A stretch of 64,000 nucleotides of DNA from Psychrobacillus faecigallinarum (GTDB lineage Bacteria; Bacillota; Bacilli; Bacillales_A; Planococcaceae), in assembly GCF_014836595.1 (NCBI RefSeq), contig NZ_JACSQO010000002.1, positions 310,001 through 374,000 on the forward strand. The letters run 5' to 3'. The notes beneath the pieces are model-generated. The model saw only the letters and a program-made list of their open reading frames with translations. It did not search any database and was not told the DNA's origin. Below, in pieces: positions 19,689 to 28,695 of this stretch. The position numbers were made by a program, and so were the translations under genes. Position 1 is the first letter of the stretch; every line of letters starts with the position of its first letter.

Positions 19689-20909
19689 TTGGAAATAAAA
19701 AAATTTAATAACTATAAGATAAAATGGGATATTACTAGTGAAACTATGATTAAACCTGGTCTAGAGCGTATTCAGGAAGCTTTAAATAAATTGGGAAATC
19801 CGCAGGAAAAACACAAATTAATTCATGTTGCTGGCACAAATGGGAAAGGCTCAACGATTGCCTTTATGAGAGCGATTGCAAAGGAGCACAACTTAACATA
19901 TGGTAGCTTCACATCTCCTTGTTTAATCGATGTACACGATCAAATACAAATAAACGGCAATAATGTTACCGAGGATCAAATGGACAAGGCGTTTCAAAAG
20001 CTTAGACTAGCAGGAATAAGTGGTATGCTTACTGATTTTGAGCTTTTAACAGTAGTTGCATTTTTAATTTTTGAAGAACACGATTTAGATATTGTATTCC
20101 TGGAAAGCGGAATGGGTGGAAGACTTGATAGCACAAACGTAATTCAACATTCTTTAGCAGTTATACCGAGTATATCTATTGATCATACGAACTTCCTAGG
20201 TGACACTATCGAGAAAATAAGCTGGCATAAAGCAGGAATTTTAAAAGAACATGGGAAATTGATAATAGGGGAAATTCCCCAAAGTGCCAAAGAGGTAGTA
20301 GATAAAGAGGTAAAAGAGAAACAGGCGGAGCTTATTGAAATAAACAAAGATTTTAAAATGATAGGTAAAAGCTATACATATCACAACCATCAATTTAGTG
20401 ATTTAATGCCACAAATGCTTGGAAGCCATCAGTTATCGAATATGGCACTGGCAATTACAGCAATATTAGAAAGTGAATTTGCTTTAGATGAGGAGAAAGT
20501 ACAAAGAGCAGTTAGTATGGCAGCACTTCCTGGAAGAATGGAAAAGTGGAGTGAGAGAACGTATATGGATGGGGCACACAATAAGGCAAGCATTGACGCC
20601 TTAGTAGAGACGATCAAGCAATACTTTCCTAACGAACGTATCCATTTTATAATAGGTATATTAAAAGACAAAGATTATATGTATATTTTAAAAAGACTAG
20701 AGGAAATTGCTGCAAGTTTTGAGTTTGTAGATTTTAAACATGAAAGAGCTTTAGATGCTAATATTTTGTTTAAACACTGTACACACAGTGAGAAACGTAT
20801 AACTAAAGATATAAATAATATAGACCTAATTTCAGAAAATGAAGAAGTTGTTACTATAGTCACTGGTTCTCTGTATCTAATTACCGAGTTAAAAGGAATA
20901 AACAGGTAA
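19689..20909 (+). CDS. folC: bifunctional folylpolyglutamate/dihydrofolate synthase
   Basis: Mur-ligase family enzyme adding glutamate to (dihydro)folates. The P-loop HVAGTNGKGST, the FTSPCL segment, FLESGMGGRLDSTN and the C-terminal DGAHN motif are all present. I favour TTG 19689 because AGGGTGA lies 5 nt before it; GTG 19680 is an in-frame alternative adding three residues. It has about 406 aa versus 430 in B. subtilis. It follows valS in Bacillus; here the ATP-grasp pair is inserted between them. It directly precedes the pilus locus. Confidence 0.93.
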   Translation: MEIKKFNNYKIKWDITSETMIKPGLERIQEALNKLGNPQEKHKLIHVAGTNGKGSTIAFMRAIAKEHNLTYGSFTSPCLIDVHDQIQINGNNVTEDQMDKAFQKLRLAGISGMLTDFELLTVVAFLIFEEHDLDIVFLESGMGGRLDSTNVIQHSLAVIPSISIDHTNFLGDTIEKISWHKAGILKEHGKLIIGEIPQSAKEVVDKEVKEKQAELIEINKDFKMIGKSYTYHNHQFSDLMPQMLGSHQLSNMALAITAILESEFALDEEKVQRAVSMAALPGRMEKWSERTYMDGAHNKASIDALVETIKQYFPNERIHFIIGILKDKDYMYILKRLEEIAASFEFVDFKHERALDANILFKHCTHSEKRITKDINNIDLISENEEVVTIVTGSLYLITELKGINR

Positions 20910-21005
20910 AATGTAATTTTAATTATTCTGTTTTCTTGTGATATAATTTTTATATAATATAACTGCGAAAAAAGTAATGGCCTAAAAGGAAGGGGGATAT
21001 GGTTG

Positions 21006-22709
21006 ATGGTATTTACTCAGAGAGCTAAAAATATAATGATCTCACTTTGGTTCATTTTTGTTCCAATTGGGACTTTTTTAGTATATATAAACTCCCCAAC
21101 CAAACCTACCGAATGGGAAAATTACGGATACTATTTGCTATTAGCATTACTATCTAGCGTATTTCCATTTGTTATAGCCGGTTCTACAATTATTCTTGTA
21201 TTATGGGTAAATGCTGCGATATTTATGAAGTATGGTCTATTAGCTGAACTAATTTCTATGCAGCTGAGTATGTTTCCTGTTATATACCATATGAAAATTA
21301 CCCGTGAAACCTTATTTAAATACTTCTTCAATTCATTTATGTTTTTTTTACTTTCAGTAATTTGTGGATCTCTTATTTTGGGCTTAGGATTTGAAGTCGG
21401 CAGTATAGCTATAATGGATGTAATCTTATACGGCTCTCTATATGCTATCTCATATATATTGTTAAACCATGTGATTTTGTATATTAGAGAGCTTATTTGT
21501 GGGTTTAAGCCGTTTTTTCTAACGAAGGATTTTTATTGGGAAACAGCTTGCCTATTAATGACACTACCATTTGGCTTAAGCCTATATTTATTTGAAACGG
21601 CAACTGGACCAATCGCATTGTTGTTAATGGGAATACCGTTAATAACAATCACAGTAATAGTTCGATTGTATAGTGATTCTGAAAAAGTAAATAATGATCT
21701 GAACAAGGCAAGCGAGTTTGGGCACGAATTGGCGGAAAGATTAACTTCTGCTGAAATATTAGATATGTTTGTAGAGCGAGTCTCTAAAATGTTTCCTATT
21801 GATACTGCCTATATAGTTGACAATGTGATCGATAAATTTATAATTTTACGAGCAGTTGAAGATGGGGTTAAGAAAGAATTAGAATCCTCACATGAAGAAA
21901 TAAAATATAGCTTTGTTGGGAATGTCTATCAAAAAGGAGAACCAATCCTCTATAATAAACAAACGGAATGGCTTCATATGAAACCTTCGTTTTTATCAAT
22001 GGAGATGCAAAGCGTGATGGCTGTACCGATTTATCGAAATCAGAAAATTGAAGGTGTATTGGTTCTTGCAACAAAAAGTAAATTTGCATTTGAGCCTTAC
22101 CAATTGAATATTGTTCATTTATTGTGTTCTTACTTTGCTGTTTCCTTAGAAAAAGCAAGATATGTAAGAGAAGCAGTAGCTCAAAGTGAAATATGTGAAC
22201 TTACTAAGCTATATAATTATAGATATTTAGATAGACAAATTGCTACTGAAATGGAAAAAGTAGTAGCTGGGGCGTATCATTCACTGTCATTAATCATGCT
22301 GGACATCGATAAATTTAAAGCTGTTAATGATACTTATGGTCATCATAGTGGAAATCTAATCTTAAAAGAATTTGCCCAACTTATAAAAAAAGAAATAGGT
22401 GGAGAGGGCACGGTTGGGAGATATGGCGGAGAGGAATTCGTTGTTATCCTTCCAAACTACACCAAATTACAAGCTATTAACTTAGCAGAGCAGCTCCGTA
22501 TGAAAATTGAGCAAACTCCTTTCATAGTAGAGCAGGGTTTAGCAGATGTAGCTAGAGAAGAGATTATCTTTATCACAGCGAGTATTGGAGTTTCAACAGC
22601 ACCTGAAGATAGTGATGAGGGGAATTCCCTTATACGTAATGCCGATCGCGCTCTATACATCGGGGCAAAACAGGCGGGCCGGAATAGAGTTGCGGAGTAT
22701 GTGAAATAA
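21006..22709 (+). CDS. membrane diguanylate cyclase (TM-GAF-GGDEF)
   Basis: About 567 aa. Residues 1-225 form some seven or eight hydrophobic segments. A GAF-like domain follows (about 240-385), then a GGDEF domain (about 400-565) with the intact active site RYGGEEFVVIL and the upstream metal-binding LDIDKFKAVND. It should make c-di-GMP from two GTP. The RxxD inhibitory site expected five residues before GGEEF is absent (GGEG there), so product feedback may be missing. The start is ATG 21006 after AAGGAAGGGGG; TTG 21003 is possible. It sits next to the minor-pilin operon, with a shared bidirectional terminator. Confidence 0.85.
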   Translation: MVFTQRAKNIMISLWFIFVPIGTFLVYINSPTKPTEWENYGYYLLLALLSSVFPFVIAGSTIILVLWVNAAIFMKYGLLAELISMQLSMFPVIYHMKITRETLFKYFFNSFMFFLLSVICGSLILGLGFEVGSIAIMDVILYGSLYAISYILLNHVILYIRELICGFKPFFLTKDFYWETACLLMTLPFGLSLYLFETATGPIALLLMGIPLITITVIVRLYSDSEKVNNDLNKASEFGHELAERLTSAEILDMFVERVSKMFPIDTAYIVDNVIDKFIILRAVEDGVKKELESSHEEIKYSFVGNVYQKGEPILYNKQTEWLHMKPSFLSMEMQSVMAVPIYRNQKIEGVLVLATKSKFAFEPYQLNIVHLLCSYFAVSLEKARYVREAVAQSEICELTKLYNYRYLDRQIATEMEKVVAGAYHSLSLIMLDIDKFKAVNDTYGHHSGNLILKEFAQLIKKEIGGEGTVGRYGGEEFVVILPNYTKLQAINLAEQLRMKIEQTPFIVEQGLADVAREEIIFITASIGVSTAPEDSDEGNSLIRNADRALYIGAKQAGRNRVAEYVK

Positions 22710-22710
22710 A

Positions 22711-22748
22711 AAACTCTCACAGTTAAGCAAACTGTGAGAGTTTTTTTA
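22711..22748. terminator. bidirectional terminator, cyclase gene / minor-pilin operon
   Basis: Perfect 13-bp stem AACTCTCACAGTT / AACTGTGAGAGTT with a 5-nt loop, flanked by A and T runs, serving two converging genes. Confidence 0.9.
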
Positions 22749-24530
22749 TATTTCTCTTTCTTTCACGATTGGAGGTTCAACTTTATAAATTATTGGCTCT
22801 GGTTGTTTAAGGTTTGAAAAAGTTTCTATTATATCTTGATCATAAATTATTTGTAGTCGTGATTGTCTACTTCTTTGTCCGGCAACTCCTTCAAAGTGGC
22901 TGTTGCTTGTTATCCTTTGGGAACCACTAAAGCTACTATCACTAGCTCTACCCCTAATAGCATTCAGGACAATTCTTCTAGCTGAAATTCCTCCTTCGAT
23001 TCGAATATTAGATCCTACACCAAATATCTCTAAATCTTCTTCTGTATAGAAAAATCCTTTAATTTGGCTAGGAGTATCCTGGTTTACTGAGTTGTTAGAA
23101 ATTTTTATTTGCCCTTTTGCAAAAATAATTAATGAACCTTCTTTTTTATCTGCTAAAGATTTTCCGTTTATAGTGGAGTATTGTATATTTACATCTCCCT
23201 CTACGTAAAGAAGAACATTACTTTTTAGATTTGCTCCTTGAATATTTACATTTCCTTTAACGTATACCGGTCCATCTAAAGTGATAGGAGAATAGTTAGA
23301 TGGATTATAGGTTGTATTATTGTTTCCAATTTGGAGATTTCCTCCTACATACAAGCCCTTTTTAAATGTTGAGTTTGAATTTTCTATTTCAAGGCTACCA
23401 ATGGTTGATAACTGTTCAAACGTATTGTTTCCAGTCATTTCAAAGGTGGCATCTTCTTTTTCTACGTTCTTATATTCTACGCAAATTATAAACCATCTTG
23501 TACATTCTCTTTCAGTATAAGTAGGTATCACTTTTGAGTTTGGTTTATTAACATTAGCAATTTTTTTACTGTTCAATCCTGTAGAGAACCTTTCTCCATT
23601 GCTCAAATAGAAGTTTGCCCGTTGATCTGTTATTCCGATTGGGCTAATTACTGGCTCTCTTATAATTATTTTAGGAGAACTACCTTCACGAAAAAGTTGC
23701 TTTATATCCGTTTCTTTTTTATAACTTGAATTTGAAAAATTATTGTTAGCAATATGGCTGCTATAGGAGAGGTTCGAATTAAATGTATAAAAGTTCTTAC
23801 CTAAGACAATTTTAGAGTTTGGTACTCCATCTGTTGGAATAGATTCAGGTAATATACTTGAAATCCATTGCTCTCCATTTAAGTATGCATAACCACGATC
23901 TCTAGTAATAATATTACCATCGACCTTAAAGTCGCCTTTTACAGAAACTCCTCCATGCATGTAAAGGTTCCCTTCTCCATTCTGTATGCCATCTTTAGTG
24001 TTAATATTCGTCCCTACAGCATACTTAAGAGTTTCCGGAGCAGACTCAGCACCAATTTCAATTTCTGTTGTCATAGTTTTCGTTGAATTACCTGAGATTC
24101 CATGACTTTCAAAAACAATTAATTTTCTAAGTTCATTTTCTACTGCTGGATTACCCTTTTCATAGGTAGGCTTAACTTCCTTAATACATGTTTTGTATGT
24201 TCCTGTTTTTCCTGAACTGTCTGTGATAGGAGAACCAGTCGTACATTTGTACTTATTTATAGTTGAGTTAAGTATATTAATAAAATTTGTACGAGTTAGA
24301 CCATTACTCTCGTCAATTTTTTGAGTAAGCTCACTATTAATCTGCTGAGTAATACGGTCGATTCCTTTTTCAGATAAATCTTCAGATCTAACATTATCCT
24401 GGCGTATTTCATTTTTAGTTAATCCACTTATTGATAGAGACATTAAACTAAGGCCCAATATACTAAATACAATTAAAATAATGAGAGTTATAAGTAATGT
24501 ATTTCCGCTCTGGTTTTTCATATATTGCAT
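22746..24530 (-). CDS. PilX-type pilus protein with large repetitive passenger
   Basis: 594 aa. The N-terminus (MKNQSGNTLLITLIILIV...) has a short basic leader and one hydrophobic helix, like the PilX N-terminal domain of type IV pilus minor components. The rest is long, rich in Asn/Ser/Gly/Thr, with recurring units such as GNLYMHGGVSVKGDFKVDG, GPVYVKGNVNIQG and LLYVEGDVNI. This pattern suggests a beta-helical passenger like bactofilin/polymer-forming repeats. Two Cys pairs are possible (near 93-109 and 343-350). It is the last gene of the minus-strand operon; its ATG directly follows the previous stop, with AAGGAGA upstream. The likely role is a minor pilin or tip-associated surface protein. 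Confidence 0.72.
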   Translation of the reverse strand: MQYMKNQSGNTLLITLIILIVFSILGLSLMSLSISGLTKNEIRQDNVRSEDLSEKGIDRITQQINSELTQKIDESNGLTRTNFINILNSTINKYKCTTGSPITDSSGKTGTYKTCIKEVKPTYEKGNPAVENELRKLIVFESHGISGNSTKTMTTEIEIGAESAPETLKYAVGTNINTKDGIQNGEGNLYMHGGVSVKGDFKVDGNIITRDRGYAYLNGEQWISSILPESIPTDGVPNSKIVLGKNFYTFNSNLSYSSHIANNNFSNSSYKKETDIKQLFREGSSPKIIIREPVISPIGITDQRANFYLSNGERFSTGLNSKKIANVNKPNSKVIPTYTERECTRWFIICVEYKNVEKEDATFEMTGNNTFEQLSTIGSLEIENSNSTFKKGLYVGGNLQIGNNNTTYNPSNYSPITLDGPVYVKGNVNIQGANLKSNVLLYVEGDVNIQYSTINGKSLADKKEGSLIIFAKGQIKISNNSVNQDTPSQIKGFFYTEEDLEIFGVGSNIRIEGGISARRIVLNAIRGRASDSSFSGSQRITSNSHFEGVAGQRSRQSRLQIIYDQDIIETFSNLKQPEPIIYKVEPPIVKEREI

Positions 24531-25040
24531 CTAATTTATCTCCTTATCATTAATTGTTCTTACCTCATTATCAAAATGGACTTCTTTATTTTTTTTTAAA
24601 TCTACCAATACTAAGCGAACATTATAGATTTCTACTGCATCCTTGCCATCGTCTTGTTTATTTATATAAGATTTATTGGAAATACTAACATTTTTGTGTT
24701 GAGAGGGTATTACCTTATTTTGAATAATAAGTTTTTGGTTTTCGAAGCCATTTTTATATATTTTTCCAGATTTATTTACCATGAAATAATTTTTATTCTG
24801 ATCAGGATTAGGGTAAAAAGTGATTTCCGACTCTTTAGTCGTATAAATTTCTTTTAACAATTGTGCCATTATATAGTCTGCTTCATCTCGAAGTTCATTA
24901 GTTGTTTTTATATTTTCATAATGTTCTAATCCTTTAGTTAATAAATTGAATGCAAAGATTGATAATGTTATGGTTAATACTAAGGAGACAAGTAATTCAA
25001 TTAATGTAAGTCCTTTCTCATTACTTATGAATTTATTCAT
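24531..25040 (-). CDS. type IV prepilin-like protein (PulJ/PilW type)
   Basis: 169 aa with a class III prepilin signal: leader MNKFISNEKG followed by LTLIELLVSLVLTITLSIFAFNLL. Cleavage and N-methylation by the prepilin peptidase are expected after Gly, with the conserved Glu at mature position 5. The soluble part has no domain I recognise. It overlaps the upstream minor pilin by 8 bp and abuts the downstream PilX-like gene, so the three form one operon divergent from the pilus assembly genes. Confidence 0.82.
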   Translation of the reverse strand: MNKFISNEKGLTLIELLVSLVLTITLSIFAFNLLTKGLEHYENIKTTNELRDEADYIMAQLLKEIYTTKESEITFYPNPDQNKNYFMVNKSGKIYKNGFENQKLIIQNKVIPSQHKNVSISNKSYINKQDDGKDAVEIYNVRLVLVDLKKNKEVHFDNEVRTINDKEIN

Positions 25041-25434
25041 AGATAACGTATCCCTCCACTGAGCTGCTAGATTTATTTGTATTAGAGGTTACTTTGACTT
25101 CAATATTAAACATATTTAATTCTTTTTCTTTTAAATTTTGTGTAGTATTTAAAGTCACAGTATATTCTTTGTCATTTAATGAAATTTTATGTGCTTTCGT
25201 TTCCTTATATAGTGAGTTAGATTTTGGATCTATTTTAGGAAGGTGTTCAAATGGATCAATCTTCGTCCGTTCAAGATTAGCATCTGCTAGATATATCATT
25301 ACTAACTTTTCGTTATTAACAGCCGCAATTTTATTAGAATTAATAAATATTTGAAAAAAAGAAAGGAAAATAATAGTTAATATTACTAAAGAACCCAAAA
25401 CTTCTAATAATGAGAATCCTTTTTCATTTATCAT
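25033..25434 (-). CDS. type IV prepilin-like protein (PilV/PulI type)
   Basis: 133 aa beginning MINEKG / FSLLEVLGSLVILTIIFLSFFQIF, a clear prepilin peptidase site followed by the hydrophobic assembly helix with Glu at mature position 5. ATG 25434 is preferred because AAGGGTG lies 6 nt before it; the GTG at 25443 would overlap that site. It is the first gene of the minor-pilin operon and probably part of the pilus-initiating tip complex. Confidence 0.8.
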   Translation of the reverse strand: MINEKGFSLLEVLGSLVILTIIFLSFFQIFINSNKIAAVNNEKLVMIYLADANLERTKIDPFEHLPKIDPKSNSLYKETKAHKISLNDKEYTVTLNTTQNLKEKELNMFNIEVKVTSNTNKSSSSVEGYVIYE

Positions 25435-25502
25435 GAAGTACACCCTTTTCTACAAGAAAATACAATTTTTAAACCCTTCGAACTAGTTTTATCATATAGA
25501 AA

Positions 25503-25533
25503 TAAGCAAAATGTTTCAATTAATTTTTGCTTA
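25503..25533. promoter_or_regulatory. inverted repeat in the divergent pilus control region
   Basis: TAAGCAAAA (25503-25511) and TTTTGCTTA (25525-25533), a perfect 9-bp inverted repeat with a 13-nt centre. It lies between the divergent minor-pilin operon and the pilus assembly operon. A second feature is a near-repeat TTAACATTTT / GTAACATTTT at 25591-25614. No clear sigma-A promoter was resolved in this 245-base gap. Confidence 0.35.
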
Positions 25534-25678
25534 TAAAATATTTTTATAAAAACATTACTATTTTCCTGTGTAATTTTACTTAATTTTAAGTTAACATTTT
25601 TATTGTAACATTTTGGCGCAAATTATAAAAAAATAGAAGCAAAATATATCCTTGGAATAAATTAAGGAGTGAGATTTA

Positions 25679-27004
25679 ATGAAAAAAACAGGTAAATTAT
25701 TACTTTCTATATCTTTGGTGTTTTTTTATGTAGTTTCCTTCTCACCCGAAGTGCTTGTAATGGCAGAAAGTACTGAATCTAGCTCAACTATTGGTAATGT
25801 AGAAATAGAATCTGATAAATTTGATGAAATAAAAGATTTAATTGAAGAAGAAATTAAATTGTGGAAGGAAAATCCTATTGTTTTATCTGGTAATGGTACA
25901 GATATTTCTTTAAATCCTGACTGGTTTATTTTTGATGTAAATTCTACTGTTGAAAGATATTTGTTAGAGTCTTCTAAGCCTTGGTACACTTTTTGGAAAA
26001 AAGATCCTGTGATACATATACCACTTAGTGTAAAAATTAATCAAATCTTGAGAAATGAACTTCTTAAATATTCTCATTTAAACCAAGAGGAAACCATTTC
26101 AAACATTAAGAAACATGCAGAAAATTTGTCGAATGAGCCAATTGAAACAGTGGCACTAGATTTATCAATACTAGAATCAGAGAGACAAGCATTTACTTTG
26201 GTAGAAATGAATTTAAACTTAGTAGATCTTCCAGAAATTTTAGATGCATTAAATAATCAAATCATCCCTAGTGGACAGATATTTTCTCTGAAGGAAAAAA
26301 TTCAGAAGGATAATATTACTTCTAATGAAGAAACAATCGATTTAGTGGCATCTCTATTATATAGTGTGATTTTGCAAACAAATTATGAAATTATCGAGAG
26401 ACATTCACAACAAAAGATCCCTAACTACTTAGAAGCAGGTATAGAAGCAAAAGTTGATATGAACTCTGAAAAAGATTTTAAGTTTAAAAATATTAATGAA
26501 ATACCTTCTATTTTGAAGATTAGTTTAAAAGACAATACATTGTTAGTAGAGTTGTTCTCTGTTCCTAATAATATAAAAGGTGAATATCAGGTGCTTGAAA
26601 AAGAAGCAGTAACACCTAGAACGATATACCGCTATTCTTCGACTATGAATGCAGGAGAAGAAACTCTTGTCCAAGAAGGTGTTCCGGGCTTAAAGGTTTC
26701 TGTTTATAGAACTGTATCAGATAAGCAAGGGCCATATGAATCTCAAGAACTGGTGAGTACAGACTATTATCCACCTACTCATAGAATTATTATGAAGGCT
26801 GTAGGTGTGCCTAATGCTAGTGATAAAGACCTTGAGGTCGATTTAAATGGCGATGGTTTACCGGATAGAGGAAATAACGATGTAAATAATACAAATAATC
26901 AAGGCGAACAGAATGATATTGAAGAATCTGAAAATATAGATTCAGATACATTACCAGAGGGTAGTTATTATGATAAGGCTGGAAATATAATAACTCCTAA
27001 ATAA
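25679..27004 (+). CDS. secreted G5-domain protein of the pilus locus, EF-hand-like loop
   Basis: 441 aa with a Sec signal peptide (MKKTGKLLLSISLVFFYVVSFSPEVLVMAES). The middle is largely helical and unassigned. Residues about 320-385 (TMNAGEETLVQEGVPGLKV...YRTVSD...ELVSTDYYPPTHRII) match the G5/VanW-associated pattern found in cell-wall and adhesive proteins. The C-terminus has DLNGDGLPD, a DxNxDGxxD calcium-binding loop, then an Asn/Glu-rich tail. No LPxTG is seen. It heads the pilBTC operon, one base short of overlapping the pilB leader. A tip adhesin or envelope-anchoring partner is possible; the function is inferred from context only. Confidence 0.68.
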   Translation: MKKTGKLLLSISLVFFYVVSFSPEVLVMAESTESSSTIGNVEIESDKFDEIKDLIEEEIKLWKENPIVLSGNGTDISLNPDWFIFDVNSTVERYLLESSKPWYTFWKKDPVIHIPLSVKINQILRNELLKYSHLNQEETISNIKKHAENLSNEPIETVALDLSILESERQAFTLVEMNLNLVDLPEILDALNNQIIPSGQIFSLKEKIQKDNITSNEETIDLVASLLYSVILQTNYEIIERHSQQKIPNYLEAGIEAKVDMNSEKDFKFKNINEIPSILKISLKDNTLLVELFSVPNNIKGEYQVLEKEAVTPRTIYRYSSTMNAGEETLVQEGVPGLKVSVYRTVSDKQGPYESQELVSTDYYPPTHRIIMKAVGVPNASDKDLEVDLNGDGLPDRGNNDVNNTNNQGEQNDIEESENIDSDTLPEGSYYDKAGNIITPK

Positions 27005-27020
27005 AGTGAGGAGACATCAA

Positions 27021-28685
27021 GTGAAAAATAAAACTCGAAAATTATTGGGTGATCTATTAGTAGAATCAAATGTAATTTCTGATGAACAATTACATTTTGC
27101 ATTAAGTCAAAAAAGAAGAGATGAAAAGCTCGGAGACTATTTGATTACTGAAAATCTTATTACAGAACAACAATTGATAGAGGTTTTAGAATTTCAACTA
27201 GGTATTCCTCATGTAAACTTAAATCAATATTCAATAGATCCTGAACTTCTTCAGCTGGTGCCTAAGGAACTGGCAAAGAGAACCAATATAATGCCTCTCA
27301 AAAAGAATAAGAATAAACTTTTAATAGCGATGGCAGATCCTATGGATTACTTTGCTATTGAAGAAGTTCGTATGGCTACTGGCTGTCAAATTGAGACAAG
27401 CATTGCTGCTAAGGATGACTTGTTTCGAACGATAACTAAGTACTATGATCTACAAGAATCAATGGATCAAGCATTGATTGATATGACTCCGACGGAAATT
27501 GAGAATGATACACAAATTACGGATGAGGATTCTCCAATAGTACGCTTAGTAAATCAAATAATTGCCAATGGTGTAGCTCAACGTTCTAGTGATATTCATT
27601 TTGATCCTCAGGAGACTGATTTGAAGGTTAGATATCGTGTAGATGGAATGTTAAAAACAGAACGATCATTACCTAAGTACATGCAAAATGTGATACTGGC
27701 TCGTATAAAAATAATGGGAAATTTAAATATAACTGAAAATAGAGTTCCACAAGATGGTCGTATAAAAATAAACGTTAACATGAGAGCAATTGATATAAGA
27801 CTTTCCACCTTGCCTACAATATACGGAGAAAAGGTAGTAATGCGTATTTTAGACATGACCAATGCTTTAAATGACCTAACAAAGCTAGGCTTCAATGAAA
27901 AAAATTTAAAATCTTTCAATAAGATGATAGATCATCCTAATGGAATAGTCCTTCTTACTGGTCCAACGGGTTCTGGTAAATCATCAACGCTATATGCAGC
28001 ATTAAACAAACTAAACAATGAACAAGTAAATATTATTACTGTTGAAGACCCCGTTGAATACCAACTTGAGGGTATCAACCAAATTCAAGTACGAGAAGAA
28101 GTAAATCTAACATTTGCTGCCGGGTTGCGATCTATCCTTAGGCAAGATCCCGATATTGTAATGGTTGGAGAAATACGTGATCTTGAGACTGCTCAAATTG
28201 CTGTCAGAGCTTCTTTAACAGGACATTTAGTGTTAAGTACTCTTCATACCAATAGCGCTGTCGAATCTGTCTCGCGTTTAAAAGACATGGGAATTGAACC
28301 TTTTTTATTATCATCTTCACTGGTTGGAATTGTGGCCCAACGATTAGTAAGAAAAGTATGTCGTGATTGTGGAGAGAGCATAAGAGCAAATGAGAGAGAA
28401 AAAGAAATCTTTCAAGAAAGAGGAATCTATATTGAGGATGTTCGACGTGGTAGAGGGTGTCCTGCTTGCAACCAAACTGGCTATCGTGGAAGGCTAGCGA
28501 TTCATGAGGTATTGGTTGTAGATGATTTTGTGAGAGATGTTATTCTAACTAGTAAAAGTCCAGCACAGTTACGTAAGCATATGAAAGAAACTGGATATCT
28601 AACACTGTTAGAGGATGGTTTATTGAAGGTAAAAGAGGGACTTACAACTACAGAAGAAGTTCTTCGGGTAGCTACAGTTAATTGA
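27021..28685 (+). CDS. pilB: type IV pilus assembly ATPase PilB
   Basis: Hexameric extension ATPase that powers pilin polymerisation. GTG 27021 (MKNKTRKLLGDLL, 554 aa) follows GTGAGGAG at 7 nt; GTG 27006 would overlap that site. The N-terminal domain has two tandem MshEN-like motifs (residues about 7-30 and 34-58). The motor has GPTGSGKSS (about 318-326), the Asp box VEDPVEY, Walker B VMVGEIRDLETA, and the tetracysteine zinc site CRDC ... CPAC. This architecture is PilB/GspE-type rather than the shorter ComGA. Confidence 0.93.
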   Translation: MKNKTRKLLGDLLVESNVISDEQLHFALSQKRRDEKLGDYLITENLITEQQLIEVLEFQLGIPHVNLNQYSIDPELLQLVPKELAKRTNIMPLKKNKNKLLIAMADPMDYFAIEEVRMATGCQIETSIAAKDDLFRTITKYYDLQESMDQALIDMTPTEIENDTQITDEDSPIVRLVNQIIANGVAQRSSDIHFDPQETDLKVRYRVDGMLKTERSLPKYMQNVILARIKIMGNLNITENRVPQDGRIKINVNMRAIDIRLSTLPTIYGEKVVMRILDMTNALNDLTKLGFNEKNLKSFNKMIDHPNGIVLLTGPTGSGKSSTLYAALNKLNNEQVNIITVEDPVEYQLEGINQIQVREEVNLTFAAGLRSILRQDPDIVMVGEIRDLETAQIAVRASLTGHLVLSTLHTNSAVESVSRLKDMGIEPFLLSSSLVGIVAQRLVRKVCRDCGESIRANEREKEIFQERGIYIEDVRRGRGCPACNQTGYRGRLAIHEVLVVDDFVRDVILTSKSPAQLRKHMKETGYLTLLEDGLLKVKEGLTTTEEVLRVATVN

Positions 28686-28695
28686 GGTGACAAAT

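Noticed and set aside
25444..25678. c-di-GMP riboswitch upstream of the pilus operon
   Set aside because: Sought because of the cyclases, but no GEMM-I or GEMM-II core was found; only AT-rich sequence with a 9-bp inverted repeat.
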